Shown here in pieces: positions 56,834 through 64,000 of a DNA stretch of 64,000 nt (position 1 is its first letter; every line of letters begins with the position of its first letter). The position numbers and the translations under genes are program-made. The notes below the pieces were generated by a model, which was given only the letters and a program-made list of their open reading frames with translations, was not told the origin of the DNA and did no database searches. Source of the stretch: Streptomyces aureoverticillatus (GTDB lineage Bacteria > Actinomycetota > Actinomycetes > Streptomycetales > Streptomycetaceae). The DNA lies in the NCBI RefSeq assembly GCF_014649395.1, contig NZ_BMSY01000018.1:62001-126000 (forward strand), in the 5' to 3' direction.

Positions 56834-58774
56834 TTACGCCTTGGGCCACCAGGGCGCGGTGGCGTCACGCAGCGTGTTGGTGCCGCAGTGCACCTCGCCC
56901 ATGCCGATGTGGTACGTGTACCAGTCGTCGATGTACGTCGTGTTGAAGCCCGCCTTGGCGTACACCGAGGTCACGGCATCGGTGAAGATGTCGCGGCCGC
57001 CGATGACCGGACCCCACTGCTGGGGCGCCAGGTAGCTCGTCGGGCTGAGCAGGACGCCGTTGACGGCGCCCGGCACGTACGCGCTGTGCGTGCGGGTGGG
57101 GGCCCGGCGGGCGGTGCCGCCGTCGCCGCCGCGGTCCTTCTGGTCGTCGGCGCCGCGCAGCTGGTTGAACTTCTGCAGCCGGTCGGGACCCATGCGGCGC
57201 AGCTTGCGGCTGTCGCTGAGGCCGCTGCTCTCGTCCCCGTCGCGCGTGAACAGGCCGGGCACCTTGACGATCTCGTCGTCGGTGATGCCGGTCTCGCGCT
57301 TGAGGATGTCGAGGTTCGCCTTGATGCGGTCGGCCGCCAGCTTGTTGTCGGCGTGGAACTTCGACGAGGCGAGGACCTTGTCGATGGTCTCCTTGGGCGC
57401 GGGGACGCCCGGGGAACTCGGCACGGAGAACATCTTCTTGGCGCCATGGCCGTCCCGCTTGGCCTTGGCGAGGAGCTCCACACCCATGGCCGGGTCGGCG
57501 ACGCCTATGCGCCAGCCGCGCGGGGTGTCCGCGGGCAGGAACTGGACGAACTCGTCCACGTGCCCGACCGAGAGCCACGACGTGTCGAGCAGCAGCGGCG
57601 CCTGCACGCCCTGCGAGGACAGGAACGTACGCATCGCCTTGGCGGGCTTGGAGCCGTTGTCCTTGCGGTAGCCCTGGATGATGCGGCCGGCGGGGTAGCT
57701 CTTGCCGTTCAGGGTGTACGGCGGAATGGTCTCCAGGTTGCCCATGGAGTTGAGCGTCCACTCCTCGTTGTCGCGCACCCCGCTGACCTGGACGACGCCG
57801 ACGTCCGGGCCGCGCAGCTTCTCGAACAGCTCACGTCCGGCGTCCCGGTCCGGCTGCGCGGAGCGGATGAGGACGCGCATCGTGCGCTGCTTGCCGCCCG
57901 GGCCCGGCATGCTCGCGTAGGCCGGTTCGACGAAGTCCTGCGCCCAGGGGTCGGCGTACTTGGTGAACTTGGTCATGGGCTTGCTGATCCCGGCGTCCTT
58001 CACCTTCTTGGCGAGGTTCTTGACGAACCTCTGCTGGGCGCGGCTGTACTCGCCCTGGCCCTGCACCTCGGTGACGAGGACTTCCTCGGCCTTCTGCAGG
58101 TGGTGGTGGGTGAGCACCGGGGCGGTGCGCAGCACGACGTCGTCGGAGCGGGACGTGCCGCCGCCGGTGACGGTGAGGCGGACCTTCACCTCCCCGTTCC
58201 ACTTCGCCGCGTCGCGCACGACGTCGGTCGCCTCGATGCCCAGCTCGACGCCGGTGCGCAGTTCCTTGGTGGTCAGTCGGTCGGTGGGCCGCAGCAGGGA
58301 CCAGCGGCCGTCCCGCTTGATGAAGAGGCGGGACTTCTTGGCGCCGGTGCCGACCGCCTTGACGGTGCCATGGCTGCCCGCGGCGGCCTTGGGCATCGGC
58401 ACGGTGCGCAGCCGGGCCAGGTCGGCCGCGTCGCGCACGCCGTTGACCTTGGTGTCCGACGCGTCGTTGCACTTCGCCAGCTTGGCGTCCGAGAGCGGCC
58501 TGCCCCGCGCGTCCTTGACCGGGCAGCGCTTGGCGTCGTCGTCGACGTTCGGCAGCACTATGGCGCCGCGCCGCTGGGTCCAGGTGTTCTCGCCGTCCGT
58601 GTCGGTGCCGCCCTCGACGTCGACGGCACCGTCCCGGTTCACGTCGGCGCGCAGGTCGGGTGCCTGGGGCGTGGCCGTGCTGCCGGTCTCGGCGACAGCC
58701 GTGGCGCCGGTGGCCGCGAGGACCCCGGCCATGCTCGTCGCCAGGGCGATGTTTCTCCATCTGTGCGTACGCAC
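56834..58774 (-). CDS. Secreted protein-arginine deiminase (PAD) family enzyme
   Basis: Exported enzyme of 646 residues predicted to convert arginine side chains to citrulline. A signal peptide (residues 1-30, ending AVAET) is followed by a calcium-binding loop (ADVNRDGAVDVEGG) and a long N-terminal region. The C-terminal catalytic domain has the PAD residues: Asp280 in DPWAQDFVEP, His405 and Asp407 in SVGHVDEFVQF, and nucleophile Cys630 in GMGEVHCGTNTLR. Calcium-site and propeller features match vertebrate-type PADs more than bacterial arginine deiminase. GTG 58774 is preceded by AAGGAGGGG. It lies directly upstream of the clpP operon on the same strand. Confidence 0.88.
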   Translation of the reverse strand: MRTHRWRNIALATSMAGVLAATGATAVAETGSTATPQAPDLRADVNRDGAVDVEGGTDTDGENTWTQRRGAIVLPNVDDDAKRCPVKDARGRPLSDAKLAKCNDASDTKVNGVRDAADLARLRTVPMPKAAAGSHGTVKAVGTGAKKSRLFIKRDGRWSLLRPTDRLTTKELRTGVELGIEATDVVRDAAKWNGEVKVRLTVTGGGTSRSDDVVLRTAPVLTHHHLQKAEEVLVTEVQGQGEYSRAQQRFVKNLAKKVKDAGISKPMTKFTKYADPWAQDFVEPAYASMPGPGGKQRTMRVLIRSAQPDRDAGRELFEKLRGPDVGVVQVSGVRDNEEWTLNSMGNLETIPPYTLNGKSYPAGRIIQGYRKDNGSKPAKAMRTFLSSQGVQAPLLLDTSWLSVGHVDEFVQFLPADTPRGWRIGVADPAMGVELLAKAKRDGHGAKKMFSVPSSPGVPAPKETIDKVLASSKFHADNKLAADRIKANLDILKRETGITDDEIVKVPGLFTRDGDESSGLSDSRKLRRMGPDRLQKFNQLRGADDQKDRGGDGGTARRAPTRTHSAYVPGAVNGVLLSPTSYLAPQQWGPVIGGRDIFTDAVTSVYAKAGFNTTYIDDWYTYHIGMGEVHCGTNTLRDATAPWWPKA

Positions 58775-59058
58775 AGTTCCCCTCCTTGTTCCCGGCCCTC
58801 TGGTCGGGTTGGTCAGGTGGCGAGGGCCGTTGCAGAGATAGAGGCCCGCGGGGGCCGGGAGGTTGACGCGGCGGGAGGAAAGAAACGGAAGCCACGCACG
58901 GGTTCGGTGAACGGGGGTGGCCGCCCAGCGGGCGACGGACAGGGGCGGCAGCCAGCGGGGGCGAGCGGCGAGTAACAGAATTCGCCGGAATGCTTCTCCT
59001 GGTTCACACGGGACTGGTGGGCTGACCGCGCTCAACTCACCGATCACAGGAGGCGTGC

Positions 59059-59637
59059 GTGAATCTCGTCGTCAACGGCGACGCGGAGAGCGGGTCCGGC
59101 GGCACCGCCGACCCCGTCGCGACGGTCCGCGGCTGGAAGGTCGCCCAGGGAGCCCCGGCGCTCATCGCCTACAGTCTCGGCGGCGGCTACCCGACCGCGT
59201 CGGACCCCGGCCCGGCCCGCCGCGGCAGCCGGTTCTTCTCGGGCGGCAACAGCCCGCGCACCGCGCTGGTGCAGGACATCGACCTGCCCAGGAGCGGCCC
59301 GACCGGACGCCGCGCCGTCGACGCGGGCAAGGTGCGGTACACCCTGGCGGGCTGGCTCGGCGGCTACGCCGGGCAGGAGGACGGCGCCCGCCTCTCCGTG
59401 GAGTTCCGCGACGCCAAGGGCACCCCGGTGGCCCTCAGCGTCCTCGGCCCCGTGAGTGCCGCCGACCGTCAGGGCAAGACGGGGCTCCTGGAGCGCACGG
59501 CGGAGGCGGCCGTGCCGCCCACCGCCCGCTCGGCGCGGGTCCTGCTCGTCTTCACGCGCAGCGGCGGCGGGACCTCCAACGACGGCTACGCGGACGCCCT
59601 TTCCCTCACCCTTGAGCCCGCCGGAGGCAGCCGATGA
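59059..59637 (+). CDS. Galactose-binding-like beta-sandwich protein coupled to phoD
   Basis: A 192-residue protein that starts directly with a jelly-roll type opening (NLVVNGDAESGSGGTADPVA) as seen in carbohydrate-binding and DUF642-like domains, followed by RGSRFFSGGNSPRTALVQDI and RYTLAGWLGGYAGQEDGARL. There is no signal peptide. GTG 59059 has AGGAGG upstream. Its stop overlaps the phosphatase start (ATGA), so the two are made together. It may bind the phosphatase or its substrate; export, if any, would need the Tat signal of the partner. Family assignment is tentative. Confidence 0.7.
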   Translation: MNLVVNGDAESGSGGTADPVATVRGWKVAQGAPALIAYSLGGGYPTASDPGPARRGSRFFSGGNSPRTALVQDIDLPRSGPTGRRAVDAGKVRYTLAGWLGGYAGQEDGARLSVEFRDAKGTPVALSVLGPVSAADRQGKTGLLERTAEAAVPPTARSARVLLVFTRSGGGTSNDGYADALSLTLEPAGGSR

Positions 59638-61199
59638 CCGTCAACCGCCGTGACCTGCTCAAGTCCGCCGCGGCCGCCGGCGCGCTCAGCCTGGCCTGGC
59701 CGCTCGCCCCGGGCCTCACCCCGGCGCAGGCCCGCGAGGCCGCCGAGAAGCTGGGCGCCGAGTACGACCCGGCACCCTTCACGCTCGGCGTCGCGTCCGG
59801 CGATCCGCAGCCGCACTCCGTCGTGCTGTGGACCAGACTCGCGCCCGAACCGCTCGCCGCTGAACAGAGACTTCCCGAGGTCGTCGAGGTCGAGTGGGTC
59901 GTCGCCAAGGACGCCGGGCTACGGCGCGTCGTCGCCCGCGGCAAGGCTCCCGCGTCGGCGACGCTCGGCCACAGCGTGCACGTCCCGGTGAGCGGCCTCG
60001 CTCCGGGCCGCCGCTACTGGTACGCGTTCAAGGCCCTCGGAAGGACCAGCCGCGTCGGGCGTACGAAGACGGCGCCGCGCGGCCGCGTCTCCAAGGTCAC
60101 CTTCGCGGCCGCCAACTGTCAGGCGTTCCACGACGGTTTCTACGCGGCCCACCGCGGCATAGCCCGCGAGAACGTCGACTTCGTCGTCCACCTCGGCGAC
60201 TACATCTACGAGCACGGCCAGGTCGGCGGCGTACCCGAGAAGCACGTGCGCGACCACGACGGCCCGGAGATCCTCACGCTCGCCGACTACCGCAAACGCC
60301 ATGCTCTGTACAAGGGCGACACATCGCTGCGTGAGGCGCACGCCGCCCACCCGTGGTTCCTGACCTGGGACGACCACGAGGTCGTCAACGACTACAGCGG
60401 TACCGGCGGTGGCGCGCCGTTCATGCGGCGGCGCGCGGCCGCGTACCAGGCGTGGTTCGAGCACATGCCGCACCGCGACTCCTTCGGCGGGTCCGCCCTG
60501 CCCGATCCCGAGATCCACCGGGTGCGGCGCTGGGGCGACCTGCTCGAGCTGGCTGTCCTCGACCTGCGCTCGTACCGCTCGGCGCAGAACCTGCCGGACG
60601 GCACGATCCTGGGCGCCGAGCAGAAGGCGTGGCTGAAGAAGACCGTCGACCGGGCGCCCGACGCCTGGCACGTGTGGGCCAACTCGATCATGCTGAGCCA
60701 GCTCCGGGGCCGTCCCGGCGGCTCGTACATGTTCACCGACCAGTGGGACGGCTTCCTCGCCGAACGCAAGGAGGTGCTCGGGCACGTGCACAAGAGCGGC
60801 CTGGAGGACCTGGTCGTCATCACCGGTGACTGGCACTCGGCGTTCGTCGACGACGTCCGCACGGACTTCGACGAGCCGGAATCCCCGTTGGTGGGCACGG
60901 AGTTCACCGCGCACTCGGTGACCTCGGGCGCGTACTCCGCGGAGTGGAACGCGGCCAACGGCCCGCTGATGGGCAAGGCCAATCCGCACCTGAAGTACTT
61001 CGAGGGCAACCGGTACGGCTACGACGTGTACGAGGTGACGCCGGAGCGGTTCAGCGCGCACATGCGGGTCATCGGCGACCGCCGCGACCCGCGCTCGCCC
61101 GTCAGCACGCTGACGACGTTCCACGTGGACCGGGGCAAGGCGGGGTCGTACGAGGACGAGGGCACGAAGAACTCGCCCGCGCAGTACCGCAGGGACTAG
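59634..61199 (+). CDS. phoD: Alkaline phosphatase D / phosphodiesterase (PhoD family)
   Basis: Secreted phosphoesterase of 521 residues with a Tat signal (NRRDLLKSAAAAGALSLAWP). An N-terminal beta-domain (FTLGVASGDPQPHSVVLWTRLAPEP) precedes the metallophosphoesterase domain with metal ligands in FAAANCQAFHDG, VHLGDYIYEHG, LTWDDHEVVNDY and ITGDWHSAFVDD. PhoD enzymes bind calcium and iron, cleave phosphomonoesters or teichoic-acid phosphodiesters, and are often phosphate-regulated; no PHO box was recognised here. The gene is the second of a pair, and a strong hairpin follows it. Confidence 0.93.
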   Translation: MTVNRRDLLKSAAAAGALSLAWPLAPGLTPAQAREAAEKLGAEYDPAPFTLGVASGDPQPHSVVLWTRLAPEPLAAEQRLPEVVEVEWVVAKDAGLRRVVARGKAPASATLGHSVHVPVSGLAPGRRYWYAFKALGRTSRVGRTKTAPRGRVSKVTFAAANCQAFHDGFYAAHRGIARENVDFVVHLGDYIYEHGQVGGVPEKHVRDHDGPEILTLADYRKRHALYKGDTSLREAHAAHPWFLTWDDHEVVNDYSGTGGGAPFMRRRAAAYQAWFEHMPHRDSFGGSALPDPEIHRVRRWGDLLELAVLDLRSYRSAQNLPDGTILGAEQKAWLKKTVDRAPDAWHVWANSIMLSQLRGRPGGSYMFTDQWDGFLAERKEVLGHVHKSGLEDLVVITGDWHSAFVDDVRTDFDEPESPLVGTEFTAHSVTSGAYSAEWNAANGPLMGKANPHLKYFEGNRYGYDVYEVTPERFSAHMRVIGDRRDPRSPVSTLTTFHVDRGKAGSYEDEGTKNSPAQYRRD

Positions 61200-61210
61200 C
61201 CCCCACGGCG

Positions 61211-61250
61211 CGTGAGCGTGCCCCGGTCCGCGTGCCGGGGCACGCTCACG
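61211..61250. terminator. Bidirectional terminator-like hairpin
   Basis: A perfect 16-bp stem (CGTGAGCGTGCCCCGG / CCGGGGCACGCTCACG) with an 8-base loop after phoD. Its right arm includes the stop codon of the convergent 61246-61914 gene. Confidence 0.9.
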
Positions 61251-61914
61251 TGCCGTACCAGCCGTCCGCCGGGGCCCCCTCCGACGGGTCGAAGGACTGG
61301 TGCAGGCCGACGAGCGCGCTCACCAGGCGGGGGTCCCAGCCTTCCTCCCGGACCTCGTACTCGTCGGCGATGCCCCGGAAGAGGAGGTGGACGCGGCCGG
61401 AGGCGTCACGCCAGGTCACCCGGCGGGGCGGGCCGAAACCGCCGTCACCCTCGGCGAAGATCGCCATGATCGCGGACACCCAACTGAGCATCAGCCCCCA
61501 GGGCCACCACACCGCCCACCAGAACAGGCGGCCCTTGCGGCCCCGGATGGCCGGGCCCACGGCGGGCTCCACGACCCACTCTGAGCGGGCGAACGGACGG
61601 CGGCGGTAGGTGATCCGGCCGAGCGGGGCGCCGTACCCGTCGTCGACGAGGTACACGGCCCCTCCTCCCCGGCCCAGCTGCCGCTCGGTCCGGACGCGGG
61701 CCGGCGGGGCCTGCTCGTCCACGCTGATGTGGAAGGTGCGTACGGACGCGTGCCATCCGCCTGCCGGGGCACCGCGTCCGTGGTCGAGCTCGTGGTCGCG
61801 GCGCAGCCAGGCCAGTTCACCGCCGTCGCGCGACTTCTGGGGCGGCCGCCAGTTGACGATCCGCGGTGGATCCGTGCGGTAGTCCACCCGGTACGACATG
61901 AGCTGCTGCGCCAC
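61246..61914 (-). CDS. Predicted single-span membrane protein of unknown function
   Basis: A 222-residue product with no recognised domain. The first 110 residues are hydrophilic (VNWRPPQKSRDGGELAWLRR, then VRTFHISVDEQAPPARVRTE). A Trp-rich hydrophobic segment (LFWWAVWWPWGLMLSWVSAI, about 130-152) follows, then a soluble tail (RDASGRVHLLFRGIADEYEV). GTG 61914 is the likely start, with a second possible start at the internal ATG six codons on. It is downstream of the two-component genes, with a 60-base gap, and may share their transcript. Confidence 0.65.
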   Translation of the reverse strand: MAQQLMSYRVDYRTDPPRIVNWRPPQKSRDGGELAWLRRDHELDHGRGAPAGGWHASVRTFHISVDEQAPPARVRTERQLGRGGGAVYLVDDGYGAPLGRITYRRRPFARSEWVVEPAVGPAIRGRKGRLFWWAVWWPWGLMLSWVSAIMAIFAEGDGGFGPPRRVTWRDASGRVHLLFRGIADEYEVREEGWDPRLVSALVGLHQSFDPSEGAPADGWYGT

Positions 61915-61974
61915 GTTGTGCCTCTCCCGTTCTCCCCTGGTTTTCCCCCGTCGGTGCGGCGGTACCGCATGCTC

Positions 61975-62661
61975 TCATCCGGGCGGGGAGGGGCTGGTGG
62001 GGTCCCGGGGGCTCGCGAGGCCCACCTCGTACGCGAAGATGATCGCCTGCGCGCGGTCCCGCAGGGACAGCTTGGCCAGCAAGGCGTTCATGTGGGACTT
62101 GACGGTGGAGCGGCCGATGCCGAGGGCCGCCGCGATCTCGGGGTTGCTGAGGCCGCGGGCCACCTCGCGCAGGACGTCGCGCTCGCGCCCGGTGAGGACG
62201 TCGAGGCGGCCGTCCGGGCGGACCCGCGGGCCGACCGTGCCGGTGGCGAAGGCGTCGATGAGGCGGCGGGTGATCTCGGGGGCGAGGAGCGCCTCGCCCG
62301 CGGCGACCGTACGGATGGCGTCGACGAGTTCCTGGGGTTCGCAGTCCTTGAGCAGGAATCCGGACGCGCCGCCGCGCAGCGCGGAGAAGACGTACTCGTC
62401 GCGGCGGAACGTGGTGAGGACCAGGACCCGCACGGGCGGGTCCATCGAGGTCAGCAGGCGGGTCGCCGTCAGGCCGTCCATGCCCGGCATGCGGATGTCC
62501 ATCAGGACCACGTCGGGGCGGCTGGCACGGGCGAGTTCCAGCGCCTCGGCGCCGTCCGCCGCCTGTCCGGCCACGGTCAGGTCGGGTTCGGCGTCGACGA
62601 CGGCCGCGAATCCGGCGCGGACCACGGCCTGGTCGTCCACGACGACCACGCGGACGGTCAT
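61975..62661 (-). CDS. NarL/LuxR-type response regulator
   Basis: A 228-residue response regulator. The receiver domain has acidic residues in VVVVDDQAVVRAG, phosphoacceptor Asp54 in VVLMDIRMPGMDG, the Thr in VLVLTTF and Lys in FLLKDCEPQEL. The C-terminal LuxR helix-turn-helix is LTGRERDVLREVARGLSNPE followed by TVKSHMNALLAKLSLRDRAQ. ATG 62661 overlaps the kinase stop (ATGA), so the pair is translationally coupled. Confidence 0.95.
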   Translation of the reverse strand: MTVRVVVVDDQAVVRAGFAAVVDAEPDLTVAGQAADGAEALELARASRPDVVLMDIRMPGMDGLTATRLLTSMDPPVRVLVLTTFRRDEYVFSALRGGASGFLLKDCEPQELVDAIRTVAAGEALLAPEITRRLIDAFATGTVGPRVRPDGRLDVLTGRERDVLREVARGLSNPEIAAALGIGRSTVKSHMNALLAKLSLRDRAQAIIFAYEVGLASPRDPTSPSPPG

Positions 62662-64000
62662 GCGTCTGCCTCCTTCTTGGCGGGGATGTCGTCGTCGACA
62701 GGCGCAGGCAGGGACACGAGCGCGGGCCCCGGCCCCGGGGCAGCCGCAGGCCCTGCCCCCGGCACAGGCGCAACGGGAGCAGGAACATCCGGCTCCTCCA
62801 GCCCGTCCAGAAGCTCCCGCAGACCCGCCAGTGCCTTGCGTGCCCCGCCGGTGACCTCGGTCAGTGCCGTCCGCGCGTCGGCGGTCCCGGCGAGTCCGGC
62901 CTCCGCGTGCCGTACGAGGGCGGCGGTGTGTCCGACGACCGTGGCGTGCAGGCCGGTGGCGACCCGCCGCCGTTCGCCCGCCACCGCCTCGCCGACCCGT
63001 GCCGCGACCGTGTCGAGCACCCGCCGCTCCCAGGGGCCGCCGTCGCCGCGCCGGGCGCGGGTGAGCAGGCCGAGGGCCCAGACGGGCAGCAGCCAGGGCA
63101 CGGTGGCCAGGCCGAGGGCGGCGAACAGCGCGACGGCGCCGGGGCCCGCCGACTCCCCCGGATCGCCCGCCACGGCGAGCCCGACCGCGATGCCGCCGAC
63201 GAGGCCGACGGCCACGGGGGCGGGCCACGTCGGGCGGGCCGGACCGTACGCGCCGACGGCGTGCAGCGCGACCGGCTCCGCCGTCCAGGCCAGGGCGAGC
63301 GGCGCCAGCCAGTCGAAGGGGAGCGGCCCCAGGGCGGCCGCAGCCGACCAGCCGAGGGTCGCCGTCATCATGGCCGCCAGGGCGGTGACGGGTGCGCGCC
63401 GACGGAGGAACAGCGGGGCCGCGTGAGCGACCAACAGTGCTGTCAGTAGGGCCAGTTGGGTGGCAGACAGGTCGGGCAGGAGCGGGTCGGGCCCGGCGCA
63501 CGACAGCAGGAGCGGCAGAGCGGTGCAGAGGACGAACACCCCCGCGTCCACGGCCAGGGCCCGAATCCGGGGCCGGGCGCCGGGAATCGGCAGGACCGCC
63601 TCGACGCCCCACCCCCCGCTGCCGGTCGGCCCGGCCCTCACCGCTCCCCCCACGCCCTCGACCCGCTCCCGCATGCCCACGAGCCCCCGGCCCGAGCCGC
63701 CCAAGGGCGCACCACCGTCCACCGACAGCCCTGCCGCCGGGCTCTCGTTGACCACCGTGACCGTCAACTCCCCGTCGCCGTAGCACAGTCGCACGGCGAC
63801 GGGCGCCCCGGCCGCGTACCGCATGGCGTTCGTCAGGGACTCCTGGACGACGCGGTACGCGGCGACGGAGGTGTCGCCGGGCAGCGGGCGTGGGCGGCCC
63901 TCGGTGGTGCGGGTGACGGGGAGGCCGAGGCGCTCCAGGCCCGCGCACAGGTGCGGGACGGACTCGTGGGGCGCGCGGCCGTCGGCCTGCTCGTCGCCGA
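62658..64000 (-). CDS. Two-component sensor histidine kinase with unusual domain order (partial, N-terminus beyond right edge)
   Basis: The visible 447 residues start inside an HATPase domain: N-box VVQESLTNAMRYA, and G-box GGSGRGLVGMRERVEG. That domain is followed, not preceded, by about six membrane segments (from IRALAVDAGVFVLCTALPLL to TVPWLLPVWALGLLTRARRG) and then a HisKA_3-type dimerisation segment (RRRVATGLHATVVGHTAALV, with the phospho-acceptor-like His but Ala for the usual Asp). The chain ends in a Pro/Ala-rich tail without a second HATPase. The missing N-terminus probably holds a normal membrane-HisKA module, so the whole would be a kinase with an appended half kinase. It is coupled to the response regulator. 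Confidence 0.85.
   Translation of the reverse strand, partial: GDEQADGRAPHESVPHLCAGLERLGLPVTRTTEGRPRPLPGDTSVAAYRVVQESLTNAMRYAAGAPVAVRLCYGDGELTVTVVNESPAAGLSVDGGAPLGGSGRGLVGMRERVEGVGGAVRAGPTGSGGWGVEAVLPIPGARPRIRALAVDAGVFVLCTALPLLLSCAGPDPLLPDLSATQLALLTALLVAHAAPLFLRRRAPVTALAAMMTATLGWSAAAALGPLPFDWLAPLALAWTAEPVALHAVGAYGPARPTWPAPVAVGLVGGIAVGLAVAGDPGESAGPGAVALFAALGLATVPWLLPVWALGLLTRARRGDGGPWERRVLDTVAARVGEAVAGERRRVATGLHATVVGHTAALVRHAEAGLAGTADARTALTEVTGGARKALAGLRELLDGLEEPDVPAPVAPVPGAGPAAAPGPGPALVSLPAPVDDDIPAKKEADA

Noticed and set aside
1..64000. Secondary-metabolite gene cluster, prophage, transposon, tRNA or integration site
   Set aside because: No polyketide, peptide synthetase, terpene, integrase, transposase or tRNA-like sequences were recognised anywhere in the window.

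Overview
The window reads as chromosomal DNA of a Streptomyces or close relative. It is very G+C rich, coding frames have almost only G/C in the third codon position, GTG starts are common, consecutive genes are often joined by 4-base ATGA/GTGA overlaps, and many products carry long Tat or lipoprotein signals. No tRNA, rRNA, insertion sequence or CRISPR array is visible. Both ends cut a gene: a sugar-binding lipoprotein on the left and a sensor kinase on the right.

Positions 1-24996 form a plant cell-wall (pectin/arabinan/cellulose) catabolic region. It opens with a LacI-controlled ABC importer (1-3919), then a short 'graveyard' of gene fragments (4125-4989). Next come a Tat-exported polysaccharide lyase, a GH51 arabinofuranosidase, an AA10 lytic polysaccharide monooxygenase behind a perfect CebR box, and three secreted pectinases, one of which fuses a PL1 lyase to a CE8 pectin methylesterase. 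A long minus-strand set runs from 24996 down to 13638: GntR regulator, DHDPS-like enzyme, IlvD/Edd sugar-acid dehydratase, two permeases, Gfo/Idh/MocA oxidoreductase, PmoA-like protein, GH43, sugar-binding protein and rhamnogalacturonan acetylesterase. Together they suggest extracellular depolymerisation, uptake of oligosaccharides, trimming in the cytoplasm and oxidative use of the sugar. Two palindromic motifs (core AAGCGCTT, and GTTCGA-AT-CG-AC) recur in front of these genes and may define shared regulons.

Positions 25074-29915 hold a lipid phosphatase/lipid kinase fusion with a curious basic micro-ORF in front, a MocR regulator with a collagen-like repeat linker divergent from a LysE exporter, and a B3/B4-domain protein. 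Positions 29930-39983 form a compact alpha-mannoside unit: LacI regulator, ROK kinase, mannose-6-phosphate isomerase-like protein, GH38 alpha-mannosidase, two permeases and binding protein, with a LacI-type operator ahead of it. None of the three sugar importers has its own ATPase, which fits the shared ATPase MsiK known in Streptomyces.

Positions 40472-51699 carry mixed genes: a LysE-like exporter, histidine phosphatase, CDF metal transporter, GH16 glucanase with a divergent HutC-type GntR regulator, a SAM methyltransferase, a TPR regulator, an M64 peptidase and a fused SecDF. Positions 52539-56799 look like a popR-clpP3-clpP4 proteolysis module: a regulator ending in Ala-Ala behind three 21-bp-spaced boxes, and two ClpP genes, the second lacking the catalytic histidine. 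An AAC(3)-family gene, a decayed RibD/DHFR-like gene and a NUDIX gene are interleaved. The right end has a secreted protein-arginine deiminase, a PhoD phosphatase with a coupled small partner, a membrane protein of unknown role, and a response regulator/sensor kinase pair in which the kinase has an unusual domain order.
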